A DNA stretch of 64,000 bases, taken from assembly GCA_023460395.1 (NCBI GenBank), contig JAEWQB010000004.1, forward strand, positions 203,522 through 267,521, in the 5' to 3' direction. This DNA is from Pseudomonadota bacterium (lineage in GTDB: Bacteria > Desulfobacterota > Desulfovibrionia > Desulfovibrionales > Desulfovibrionaceae). Numbering within the stretch: position 1 is the first letter of the stretch; each line of letters begins with the position of its first letter. Below the pieces are notes generated by a model. That model was not told the origin of the DNA, ran no database searches, and worked only from the letters and a program-made list of their open reading frames with translations. Positions 41,699-50,832 of this stretch are shown here, in pieces. Position numbers and translations under genes: made by a program.

Positions 41699-43078
41699 TC
41701 AAGACTCCCGTTTGCGCGGGATATGCTTCTGCGCTCCGCGAGCCACCGCAAGGGTGTCTTCCGGTACGTCTTTGGTGATAACCGATCCCGCGCCCACAAG
41801 GCTATTGCGCCCCACCCGCACCGGAGCCACCAGCGCGGAATTGGAGCCAATAAACGCGCCATCTTCAATAACGGTGCGGTGCTTGTTGCGTCCGTCATAG
41901 TTGCACGTGATGGTTCCCGCGCCAATATTCACCCCTTCCCCCACCTCTGTATCGCCAAGGTAGGTAAAGTGGTTGGCCTTTGAACCACGGCCCAGCACCG
42001 TTTTCTTCAACTCCACAAAATTGCCCACATGGGACCGGTCTTCCATCACTGCGCCGGGACGCAGGCGGGCATAGGGACCAAGAACGCACTGTTGGCCCAC
42101 GGCAGCGTCTTCCACGTGGCAAAAGGGGCGTATCCGCGCACCTTGCGCGACAATGGCGTTGCGCAACCACGTATGGGACTCTATCACCGCTCCTCGCAGA
42201 ACCTCGGTGTGCCCATACAGCTCGCACGGTCCGTGTAACACGGCTCCCGGTTCCAGATAGATCAGAGGGCCAAGGCGCACTGTTTCCGGCGCGTGAATCA
42301 TAACCCCCTGTTCCAACCATTCCAAAACCAAATTCGCCCGCAGCAGAGACTCTGAACGTACCAATTCCGCCGGAGTGTTTACCCCCAGAAGATGCGGATC
42401 CTGCCCGCAGTCCACACCACAAACGCGCATGCGGCGGGCCACTGCCAGCCCCACCAGATCGGTAATATAATATTCGCCGCTTTTGTTGGTGTTTTGCAAC
42501 TTGTCGAGCAACTGGGCCACGGCGGGAACCTTCAGCAGATAGATACCGGCATTAATCTCGTGAGGCTCCGCCCCGTGCAGGTCTTCATCGAAGTCTTTGG
42601 CTTCCACAATGGCAGCCACCTCGCCGTTATGCCGCACCACCCTGCCGAACGAAGCGGGGTCCGCCAGCGTCAGGGTCATGAACCCTATGTCCGCGTCGGT
42701 ATCTACCACTTCTTTCATAAAAGAAACGATACGGGCCTGCGGCAGCAGCGGAGTGTCTCCATTCACCACCAGCACGCGGTGCACGCCCGCCGCAAGGAGT
42801 TCAGGCCACGCCACTTGCAAAGCGTGCCCTGTACCCAACTGCTGTTCTTGCACCACAAATTTTCGCCCCTCGCCTTCAAATGCCTCGCGGATCATATCCG
42901 CGCCATGACCGATAACAGTCCATACCGCCTCACCAAACACGGAGTCCAGCGCGGTAAACACGTATCGGAGCATGGGTTCGCCTAACAGTTCTTGCAGAAC
43001 CTTGGGCTTGTCGGAATGCATGCGCGTTCCCTTGCCAGCGGCAAGGACAAGTGCGCCAATTGTATGCTGTGAGGACAT
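41699..43078 (-). CDS. glmU: Bifunctional GlmU
   Basis: A 459-residue enzyme making UDP-GlcNAc. The N-terminal uridylyltransferase has GALVLAAGKGTRMHSDKPKVLQ, VVQEQQLGTGHALQVA and VNGDTPLL. The C-terminal left-handed beta-helix carries the acetyltransferase site: GPYARLRPGAVMEDRSHVGNFVELKKT, SKANHFTYLGD, NIGAGTITCNYDG. GGAGA precedes ATG 43078; the frame upstream has no support. It supplies precursor for peptidoglycan and LPS, fitting the mre/mrd and zap neighbours. Confidence 0.96.
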   Translation of the reverse strand: MSSQHTIGALVLAAGKGTRMHSDKPKVLQELLGEPMLRYVFTALDSVFGEAVWTVIGHGADMIREAFEGEGRKFVVQEQQLGTGHALQVAWPELLAAGVHRVLVVNGDTPLLPQARIVSFMKEVVDTDADIGFMTLTLADPASFGRVVRHNGEVAAIVEAKDFDEDLHGAEPHEINAGIYLLKVPAVAQLLDKLQNTNKSGEYYITDLVGLAVARRMRVCGVDCGQDPHLLGVNTPAELVRSESLLRANLVLEWLEQGVMIHAPETVRLGPLIYLEPGAVLHGPCELYGHTEVLRGAVIESHTWLRNAIVAQGARIRPFCHVEDAAVGQQCVLGPYARLRPGAVMEDRSHVGNFVELKKTVLGRGSKANHFTYLGDTEVGEGVNIGAGTITCNYDGRNKHRTVIEDGAFIGSNSALVAPVRVGRNSLVGAGSVITKDVPEDTLAVARGAQKHIPRKRES

Positions 43079-43210
43079 ATTGTCTCCAATGATACGGGAA
43101 AAAGCACCACCCCCCGGAACTCTCTGCTCCGCCGGGTGTGTAAACAGAAGAAAAATACGTGGTCTTCCCCGTTGTTGTCCAGCCCAAAGCAAAAACAAAA
43201 CACCGGAACA

Positions 43211-43244
43211 ACAAAAACGGGCCATCCGCTGGCGGATGGCCCGT
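43211..43244 (-). terminator. Terminator of the atpF'-atpC operon
   Basis: ACGGGCCATCCGC (43217-43229) and GCGGATGGCCCGT (43232-43244) form a 13-bp stem; on the minus strand TTTTGTTGTT follows, 25 bp past the atpC stop. Confidence 0.88.
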
Positions 43245-43268
43245 TGTCATGCATCACAGGGCAAGCTG

Positions 43269-43667
43269 TTACAGTTGCCGCGCGTGGATGCGCTGGACGG
43301 CACGTTGCAGCGCCGCTTGCGCACGGGAGTAGTCAATGGCTTCCCGCCCTTGGGCGAGGCGCGCTTCTGCCCGCTCTTTTGCCTTTTGCGCACGGTCTAT
43401 ATCAATATCCTCAGCGCGTTCGGCAGATTCGGCCAAAATAGACACCTTGTTGTCGGAAACCTCGGCAAACCCACCGGAAACAAACACGTTTCGGATCTGG
43501 CCTGCCACCTTATAGTGCAAGAGTCCAATCTGCAGGGCCGCCAGGAAGGGGATGTGGTTTGGCAGCACGCCAAATTCACCTTCAAATCCCGGAGCGCCCA
43601 CGTAGTCCACCGCTTCGCTGAGGACTATTTTGTCCGGCGTCACGATTTCAAGCTGGAGAGCTTCCAT
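43269..43667 (-). CDS. atpC: F1Fo ATP synthase subunit epsilon
   Basis: A 132-residue subunit: beta-sandwich domain with LQLEIVTPDKIVLSEAVDYV and GEFGVLPNHIPFLAAL, VFVSGGFAEVSDNKVSILAE, then the helical hairpin (ERAEARLAQGREAIDYSRAQAAL). It couples the c-ring to the gamma shaft and can inhibit ATP hydrolysis. It is last in the operon, before a strong terminator. Confidence 0.96.
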   Translation of the reverse strand: MEALQLEIVTPDKIVLSEAVDYVGAPGFEGEFGVLPNHIPFLAALQIGLLHYKVAGQIRNVFVSGGFAEVSDNKVSILAESAERAEDIDIDRAQKAKERAEARLAQGREAIDYSRAQAALQRAVQRIHARQL

Positions 43668-43685
43668 GCGGTCATCCCTCCTACG

Positions 43686-45092
43686 CTAGGCCTTGCTCTT
43701 GTTGTACTTCTCCACAGCCATGTCAATGCCGCCCACCATGTAGAAGTCGTTTTCACCCATGTGGTCGTATTCGCCCTCAAGGATTCCACGGAATGCCTTA
43801 ATGGTGTCTTCCAACTTCACATACTGACCGGGAGTACCGGTAAACACTTCCGCCACGTGGAAGGGCTGGGAGAGGAAGCGCTGAATACGCCGGGCGCGTG
43901 CCACGGTCAGCTTATCCTCATCGGACAGTTCATCCATACCCAGAATGGCGATGATGTCCTGAAGGTCTTTATACTTTTGCAGCACCATCTGCACTTCACG
44001 AGCCACAGCGTAGTGTTCTTCGCCCACCACGTTGGGGTCCAGAATGCGCGAGGTGGAGTCCAGCGGGTCCACCGCAGGGTAAATACCCAGTTCTGCGATC
44101 TGACGGGAAAGCACGAGTGTTCCGTCAAGGTGCGAGAAGGTGGTTGCCGGTGCGGGGTCGGTCAGGTCGTCCGCGGGAACGTACACGGCCTGCACGGACG
44201 TGATGGAACCCTTTTTCGTGGACGTGATGCGTTCCTGCAAACCGCCAAGGTCGGTACCCAGAGTAGGCTGGTAGCCCACTGCGGAAGGCATACGACCAAG
44301 CAGTGCGGACACTTCCGAACCTGCCTGAGTAAAACGGAAGATGTTGTCAACGAAGAGCAACACGTCCTGATTTTCTTCATCGCGGAAGTATTCCGCGCAG
44401 GCGAGGGCGGTCAGAGCCACACGAGCGCGTGCTCCGGGCGGTTCGTTCATCTGCCCGTACACAAGGGCGGCTTTCTCCAGAACGCCAGCTTCCTTCATTT
44501 CGTGGTAGAGGTCGTTCCCTTCACGGGTACGTTCGCCCACGCCCGCGAACACGGAGATACCGCCGTGCTGCTTGGCAATATTGTTGATCATTTCCATGAG
44601 AATAACCGTCTTGCCCACACCAGCGCCGCCGAAGAGGCCCATCTTTCCACCCTTGGGGAAGGGGATGAGCAGGTCCACGACTTTAATGCCGGTTTCAAGC
44701 AACTGCACCGAGGTATCCTGCTCGATGAAGGAGGGGGCGGGACGGTGAATGGGCAGACGCTTTTTAGCGTCGATAGGACCCATTTCATCCACGGGGTTCC
44801 CCACAACGTTCATGATGCGGCCCAGCGAAGCGCTACCCACAGGGGCAGTGATGGGCGATTCAAGGTCGAGCGCGTCCATGCCGCGGACCAGACCTTCGGT
44901 TGCGTCCATGGCGATGGTTCGCACCACGTTGTCACCGAGGTGCTGCGCCACTTCGCAGATCAGCTCAGGTGCGTCCGAGTTGTTGGGGTTCGCGATTTTC
45001 ACCGCATTGAGAATGTTCGGCAGGTTGCCATCGGCGAACTCAACGTCCACGACGGCGCCGATAACCTGAACGATTTTACCTACGTTAGCCAT
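43686..45092 (-). CDS. atpD: F1Fo ATP synthase subunit beta
   Basis: A 468-residue catalytic subunit. Walker A is GGAGVGKTVILMEMI, the catalytic Glu is in GVGERTREGNDLYHEM, Walker B is VLLFVDNIFRFTQAGSEVSA, and the DELSDEED-type catch loop appears as MDELSDEDKLTV. Full length. The start lies 19 bp after the atpG stop. Confidence 0.98.
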   Translation of the reverse strand: MANVGKIVQVIGAVVDVEFADGNLPNILNAVKIANPNNSDAPELICEVAQHLGDNVVRTIAMDATEGLVRGMDALDLESPITAPVGSASLGRIMNVVGNPVDEMGPIDAKKRLPIHRPAPSFIEQDTSVQLLETGIKVVDLLIPFPKGGKMGLFGGAGVGKTVILMEMINNIAKQHGGISVFAGVGERTREGNDLYHEMKEAGVLEKAALVYGQMNEPPGARARVALTALACAEYFRDEENQDVLLFVDNIFRFTQAGSEVSALLGRMPSAVGYQPTLGTDLGGLQERITSTKKGSITSVQAVYVPADDLTDPAPATTFSHLDGTLVLSRQIAELGIYPAVDPLDSTSRILDPNVVGEEHYAVAREVQMVLQKYKDLQDIIAILGMDELSDEDKLTVARARRIQRFLSQPFHVAEVFTGTPGQYVKLEDTIKAFRGILEGEYDHMGENDFYMVGGIDMAVEKYNKSKA

Positions 45093-45111
45093 AACGTTTT
45101 CGCTCCCTTAC

Positions 45112-45996
45112 TTATCCTTTCAGCGCTTCCGCGCCGCCGACGATATCCATGAGGTCATTGGTGATGGCAGCCTGACGCGTCTTATTGAAGATGAGCGTCA
45201 AACTCTGCACCATGTCGTCGCAGTTCTTGGTCGCGTTATCCATGGCAGCCATGCGCGCCGCGTGCTCACTGGCAGCGGTGTCAAGCAAGCCCCGGTATAC
45301 CTGAACCTTAATGAAGCGGGGCAGAAGCTCTGCCAACAAGCCCTCCACAGCAGGTTCGTACATATACTCCTTCTGCACGCCGGAAGGCGCAGGGATCTGC
45401 TCTTCCTTGGCAGCGGGAGCAATGGGCAGCAGAGCGAGGCTCATGGGAACCTGCTTTGCCAGCGAGAGAAACTCGCCGTACACGAGGACAACCTCGTCAA
45501 GCGCTCCGGTGAGGTAGGCGTGAATGACTTCCATGCCCAATTCATTGGCCAGAGAGAAGTCAAAGCTGCTCATGGCGTCGCCCAGTCCCTTGACCATCTC
45601 GTAGCTGGTCTTGCGAACGGCGTCTCGCCCTTTTTTCCCCACACAGAAGAACTTCACGGTCTTGCCTTCGGCAGTCTTTGCTTTGGCCATTTTGAGAGCC
45701 TCCTGAATAAGGCTCACATTATAGCTGCCACAAAGGCCACGGTCCGAGGTGGCGAGAATAATACCGCACGTCTTGATCTCCTCACGGACCTCAAGCAGTG
45801 GGTGCGCATTCTCGTCCGCCTTGCCTGCCAGCTCACCCAGCATGTCATAGAACTTAGCCGCGTAGGGGCGGAAGCGTTCTATGCGGTTCTGAGCGCCGCG
45901 CAGCTTGGCCGAGGCCACCATGTTCATGGCCTTGGTTATCTGCTTGGTCTTCTTGACCCCGGCAATTTGCAGTTGGACATCCTTCAAAGAGGCCAT
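45112..45996 (-). CDS. atpG: F1Fo ATP synthase subunit gamma
   Basis: A 294-residue shaft subunit. MASLKDVQLQIAGVKKTKQITKAMNMVA gives the N-terminal helix and AARMAAMDNATKNCDDMVQSL with FNKTRQAAITNDLMDIVGGAEAL the C-terminal helix of the coiled coil inside alpha3beta3. The Rossmann-like middle includes TSDRGLCGSYN. It follows atpA by 15 bp. Confidence 0.97.
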   Translation of the reverse strand: MASLKDVQLQIAGVKKTKQITKAMNMVASAKLRGAQNRIERFRPYAAKFYDMLGELAGKADENAHPLLEVREEIKTCGIILATSDRGLCGSYNVSLIQEALKMAKAKTAEGKTVKFFCVGKKGRDAVRKTSYEMVKGLGDAMSSFDFSLANELGMEVIHAYLTGALDEVVLVYGEFLSLAKQVPMSLALLPIAPAAKEEQIPAPSGVQKEYMYEPAVEGLLAELLPRFIKVQVYRGLLDTAASEHAARMAAMDNATKNCDDMVQSLTLIFNKTRQAAITNDLMDIVGGAEALKG

Positions 45997-46011
45997 ATGA
46001 TCCTCCCGTCC

Positions 46012-47520
<1,509 letters not shown>

Positions 47521-47524
47521 AGCC

Positions 47525-48076
47525 CTACTCACCCCTCTTGATGTTTTCTTTCAAGATGCCCAGCTGAGCGCGGAGGCTCGCGTCTAGAACCCTGTCGCCG
47601 ATCTTCAGAAGAACGCCGCCAAGGATGCCCTTGTTGACGCTGAAGTCCAGGATGAGCTTCTGGTTGGCTTGTTTTTCCAGCTGGGTCTTAACCTCGTCGC
47701 GCTTGGCGGCGGGGAGCTCAACAGCGGTGACAACCTCTCCGCGGATAACTCCCTGCTCGGCGTCGAGCAGAACGTTGTAATACGCCTGAATGTCGGGAAT
47801 CAAGGCAAGCCGATTCTTGTCCGCGAGAAGAAAGCAGAAGTTGCGGAGAATTGCGTTTGCCTTAACGTCGTCCAAAACCTTGGAGATGACCGCGCGTTTT
47901 TCTTCCACAGAGAACAAGGGGTTGCGGAACACCTTGCCAAGTTCAGGCACATCCTTAATGGCCTTGGCCAGAGCGGAAAGTTCCGCCCCGAAGGAAGCCA
48001 GTTCCTTCGCGCCGGCCTTCTCGCCGATGGAGAAGAGTGCTCTGGCGTATCTGCGTGCTACGATATTGCCGGTCAA
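47525..48076 (-). CDS. atpH: F1Fo ATP synthase subunit delta
   Basis: A 183-residue stator subunit: NIVARRYARALFSIGEKAG at the N-terminus, six-helix OSCP-like domain, then the conserved C-terminal VELPAAKRDEVKTQLEKQ and DFSVNKGILGGVLLKIGDRVLDASLRAQL. It links the b/b' stalk to the top of F1. It overlaps atpF by 4 bp (ATGA-type). Confidence 0.97.
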   Translation of the reverse strand: MTGNIVARRYARALFSIGEKAGAKELASFGAELSALAKAIKDVPELGKVFRNPLFSVEEKRAVISKVLDDVKANAILRNFCFLLADKNRLALIPDIQAYYNVLLDAEQGVIRGEVVTAVELPAAKRDEVKTQLEKQANQKLILDFSVNKGILGGVLLKIGDRVLDASLRAQLGILKENIKRGE

Positions 48077-48642
48077 TTGAGCACCACCTTCGTTAAGTAT
48101 TTGTCGATGAGCTTTTCATGCTCATCCTTGGTGAGCTTTTCGGCCAGCATCGATTCCGCGGCACTGACAACAAGGTCGGCCATCTCGGCACGCATCTGCT
48201 CGACAGCCTGTTTGACCTCGTTCTCTGCGGTCCTTACCGCCTGAGCGGCGATCTGGGACGCGCTTTCTTCAGCCTTGGCGATGATGGCTTCCCTCATGCG
48301 CTCGCCCTGAGCACGGTATTCAGCGATAATGGACTGACGCTCTGCCTCAATATTAGCAATGCGCTGCTCCACATCAGCCAAATCCCGACGCGCTTGCGTC
48401 TTGCGGGACTCAAGCTCCTCCAGCTCTCCCGCGATGCCGGCACGCCGCCCGGAGAAGAAGCCCACTATCTTCTTGCCGGCCGCATACCAAATAATACCGA
48501 GCACCACGACAAAGGTGATCAACCTTGCGGCAAAGTTGCCCCAAGGCAGATCATGCCCGCCACCCGGTTCTGTCGCCCACGCGCAGACAGTACAGAGCAT
48601 TGTCAGCGCTAGTGCGACGGTTGTGATTCGAAGCCCTTTCAA
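48073..48642 (-). CDS. atpF: F1Fo ATP synthase subunit b, TTG start
   Basis: A 189-residue stalk subunit. The start is read as TTG at 48642 because a near-perfect AAGGAGGG site lies 7 bp upstream and it gives LKGLRITTVALALTML; the only upstream ATG (48708) would overlap b' by 35 bp. The N-terminus looks like a signal sequence (ALTMLCTVCAWA), then the membrane helix FAARLITFVVVLGIIWYAAG and a long coiled coil. A signal-like extension in b is unusual outside this lineage. Pairs with b' from the previous gene. Confidence 0.92.
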   Translation of the reverse strand: MKGLRITTVALALTMLCTVCAWATEPGGGHDLPWGNFAARLITFVVVLGIIWYAAGKKIVGFFSGRRAGIAGELEELESRKTQARRDLADVEQRIANIEAERQSIIAEYRAQGERMREAIIAKAEESASQIAAQAVRTAENEVKQAVEQMRAEMADLVVSAAESMLAEKLTKDEHEKLIDKYLTKVVLN

Positions 48643-48673
48643 AGTGAACCCTCCTTGCAACGCTTGCGCGTGG

Positions 48674-49090
48674 TTATCCGAGCACCTTGGCCGTGGCCTT
48701 GCCTGCAAGGGCGCCCACTTGGCCCTTCAGCGCTTCCATAGCCATGGCGACGTCGGCGGCCACCTTGTCGCGGGAAGCGGAGATGACGCCCTGTGCCTCC
48801 CGGTTGGCCTTGGCAAGAATGTCCGCCTCATGGGCAAGAGCTGCTTCTTTCACCGATTCACGCTCAGCGGTGGCGTTTTTGCGTGCGTCGGCAAGCGCGA
48901 CCTCGTAGTTCGCCAGCTTTGCTTCCGCAGAGCCAATGAACTGCTCGGTTTCGCCCAGCAGACCCGACATTTTGTCCTGCCGTTGCCTGATGATCTCCCG
49001 AATCGGACGAATCAGGAGAGCGTTCAGGCCGACCAGCACGATAAGGAAGTTCACCAATTGGATAAGTAAGGTGATATCCAGATTGATCAT
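48674..49090 (-). CDS. atpF': F1Fo ATP synthase subunit b'
   Basis: A 138-residue second b-type subunit: MINLDITLLIQLVNFLIVLVGLNALL is the membrane anchor, followed by IRPIREIIRQRQDKMSGLLG and a coiled coil with a conserved AREANRE-like stretch (AKANREAQGVISASRDK). Together with b it forms a hetero-dimeric stator. AAGGGAGCAGG precedes the ATG. It is the first gene of the seven-gene operon. Confidence 0.95.
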   Translation of the reverse strand: MINLDITLLIQLVNFLIVLVGLNALLIRPIREIIRQRQDKMSGLLGETEQFIGSAEAKLANYEVALADARKNATAERESVKEAALAHEADILAKANREAQGVISASRDKVAADVAMAMEALKGQVGALAGKATAKVLG

Positions 49091-49109
49091 GCCTGCTCCC
49101 TTGGTGAGG

Positions 49110-49127
49110 TTGTGAATTTAAGCTCAA
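49110..49127 (-). promoter_or_regulatory. Rex-like site upstream of the second atp operon
   Basis: On the plus strand TTGTGAATTTAAGCTCAA matches TTGTGAA-N4-TTCACAA in 11 of 14 positions, with a perfect left arm. It lies between the promoter and the atpF' start. Confidence 0.4.
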
Positions 49128-49137
49128 AGTGGTTTCC

Positions 49138-49166
49138 GAATTAGCCGATTCACCGTATTGTGTCAA
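49138..49166 (-). promoter_or_regulatory. Candidate promoter of the atpF'-atpC operon
   Basis: On the minus strand a perfect TTGACA (49166-49161), 17 bp, then TAATTC (49143-49138). A tract of seven T and six A lies just upstream of the -35 and could act as an UP element. The -10 is weak. Confidence 0.45.
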
Positions 49167-49241
49167 AACCTTTTTTAAAAAAAGCCGGTTACTGATTACT
49201 CAAACAAGAAGAACTATCGTCCTGATTTCTCATTGAATATG

Positions 49242-49268
49242 AAAAAGCCGTCTAAGCAGACGGCTTTT
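49242..49268 (-). terminator. Terminator of the bactofilin gene
   Basis: AGCCGTCT (49246-49253) and AGACGGCT (49258-49265) form an 8-bp stem with an AAGC loop, and on the minus strand TTTTTC follows. It lies 25 bp past the bactofilin stop. Confidence 0.88.
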
Positions 49269-49292
49269 CGGCAGCCAGTTCGGCACAATACA

Positions 49293-49661
49293 TTATCGAG
49301 AAACGGGCGCTTCCTGTCCGCCTTTTTGGGGGGCACTGGCTTTCATGGAAATTTGTCCTTCCATACGCGCACCTTCTTCCACCATAAGCACCGGGGCGAC
49401 AAGACTGCCCACCAGATTGGCTGTTTTGTGGAGCACGGCCTTTTTCACCGCCACCACTTCACCCTGCACATTCCCCGAAAGGATGAGCTGACCCACGCGG
49501 ACCTGTCCTTCCACGCGCGCATCCTTGCCGATGATCAGTGTGCCTTCAGACTGCACTTCTCCGGTAAAAACACCGTCTATACGCACAGACCCCTGAAAAT
49601 TCAGTTTTCCCTGATACACGGTACCGGAACCAAGAAATGCATTTATCTCATCTCTGGCCAT
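49293..49661 (-). CDS. Bactofilin
   Basis: A 122-residue polymer-forming cytoskeletal protein: INAFLGSGTVYQGKLNFQGSVRIDGVF and ARVEGQVRVGQLILSGNVQGEVVA are the beta-helical repeats of bactofilins; the tail is Gln/Lys-rich. Bactofilins organise local cell-wall synthesis or stalk and flagellar structures. AAGGAG precedes the ATG. Position between rodA and the atp operon suggests a role in envelope shape. Confidence 0.92.
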   Translation of the reverse strand: MARDEINAFLGSGTVYQGKLNFQGSVRIDGVFTGEVQSEGTLIIGKDARVEGQVRVGQLILSGNVQGEVVAVKKAVLHKTANLVGSLVAPVLMVEEGARMEGQISMKASAPQKGGQEAPVSR

Positions 49662-49719
49662 TAATCGCTCCTTCTTTGTGAGAGAGAGTACAAACTATAT
49701 CGCATGAGCACATACCCCA

Positions 49720-50832
49720 TCAGCTTGTCTTAAAGACAAATCGCCGCATGGACACATTGAGAACCAGCCCTATAAGGCAAAAGTTCACCAACGTAGCGCT
49801 ACCGCCGTAACTTATGAAAGGCAAGGGAATGCCCACCACGGGCATGAGTCCCATGACCATGCCCATATTTATAAGAAACTGCCAGAAAAAATAAAAGAAC
49901 ACTCCCGCTGCCAAAAATGAACCAAAACGGTCTTTGGCGTCTCGCGCAGTGTTAAAAATAGCTAATAAAAACAAACAAAAAAGCGCCAGTAGCACGACAC
50001 ATCCCACAAACCCCCACTCCTCACCAAAGACGGCAATGGCGAAGTCTGTGTGCTTTTCCGGCAAAAATCGCAACTGCGACTGCGTACCCGCCATAAACCC
50101 TTTGCCCCACACTTCACCGGAGCCGATGGCAATTTGTGACTGGATAATATGATAGCCCGAACCCAGCGGATCGTCCCCCGGATTCAAAAAAGTTAGCACC
50201 CGCTGTCGCTGGTACTCCTTCATAAACATCCAGCCCACGGGCAGGGCTGCGGGAATAGCCACAAGGCAGGTACGGAACACTCCCCGGCTCAACCCCCGGA
50301 ACAGAATGATCCCCCCTACGTTGAGCAACATATTCAACGTAGTGCCAAGGTCCGGCTGCCTGAGGATAAACACCGCGGGAATGCAACAGATGCCCAACAC
50401 CTGAAGAAATTCCTTCCACCCCATGGGCTTGGAGTTGCTGGACAACAACTTGGCTGCGAGAAGAATAGTGGCAATCTTGGCAATTTCGCTAGGTTGTAAA
50501 TTCATAAACCCTAACGATAGCCACCGCTTGGCACCATAAATGGTTTTACCCGCCAAGGGAACCATGGCCAAAAGAAGTATTGTCAGAATAAAAAGCGGCA
50601 CGGCAAGGCCACGCAGATGCCGATAATCCACCAGCATCACCGCGAGCATGCCCGCAAGGCCAATCCCCCCCCACAGTAGCTGTTTCTGGTAGAAGGTTCC
50701 CATGGCTATTCCTTCTTCCGACAAGGTGGCACTGGCGGAATAAAGGTTCAGCACCCCCACGGAAAACAACAGCATGGTGATGAGGATAAGCCCCCAGTTC
50801 ATGTGGGTGAGAAGGCGTCTATCAAAAGCCAT
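49720..50832 (-). CDS. rodA: Peptidoglycan polymerase RodA
   Basis: A 370-residue SEDS glycosyltransferase with about ten membrane helices. ITMLLFSVGVLNLYSASA, YGAKRWLSLGFMNLQPSEIAKI, LPEKHTDFAIAVFGEEWGFVG and MGLMPVVGIPLPFISYGGSA are the SEDS signatures. It polymerises lipid II for cell elongation with PBP2. ATG at 50832 overlaps the mrdA stop (TGATG); a GTG at 50835 is the alternative. Confidence 0.95.
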   Translation of the reverse strand: MAFDRRLLTHMNWGLILITMLLFSVGVLNLYSASATLSEEGIAMGTFYQKQLLWGGIGLAGMLAVMLVDYRHLRGLAVPLFILTILLLAMVPLAGKTIYGAKRWLSLGFMNLQPSEIAKIATILLAAKLLSSNSKPMGWKEFLQVLGICCIPAVFILRQPDLGTTLNMLLNVGGIILFRGLSRGVFRTCLVAIPAALPVGWMFMKEYQRQRVLTFLNPGDDPLGSGYHIIQSQIAIGSGEVWGKGFMAGTQSQLRFLPEKHTDFAIAVFGEEWGFVGCVVLLALFCLFLLAIFNTARDAKDRFGSFLAAGVFFYFFWQFLINMGMVMGLMPVVGIPLPFISYGGSATLVNFCLIGLVLNVSMRRFVFKTS

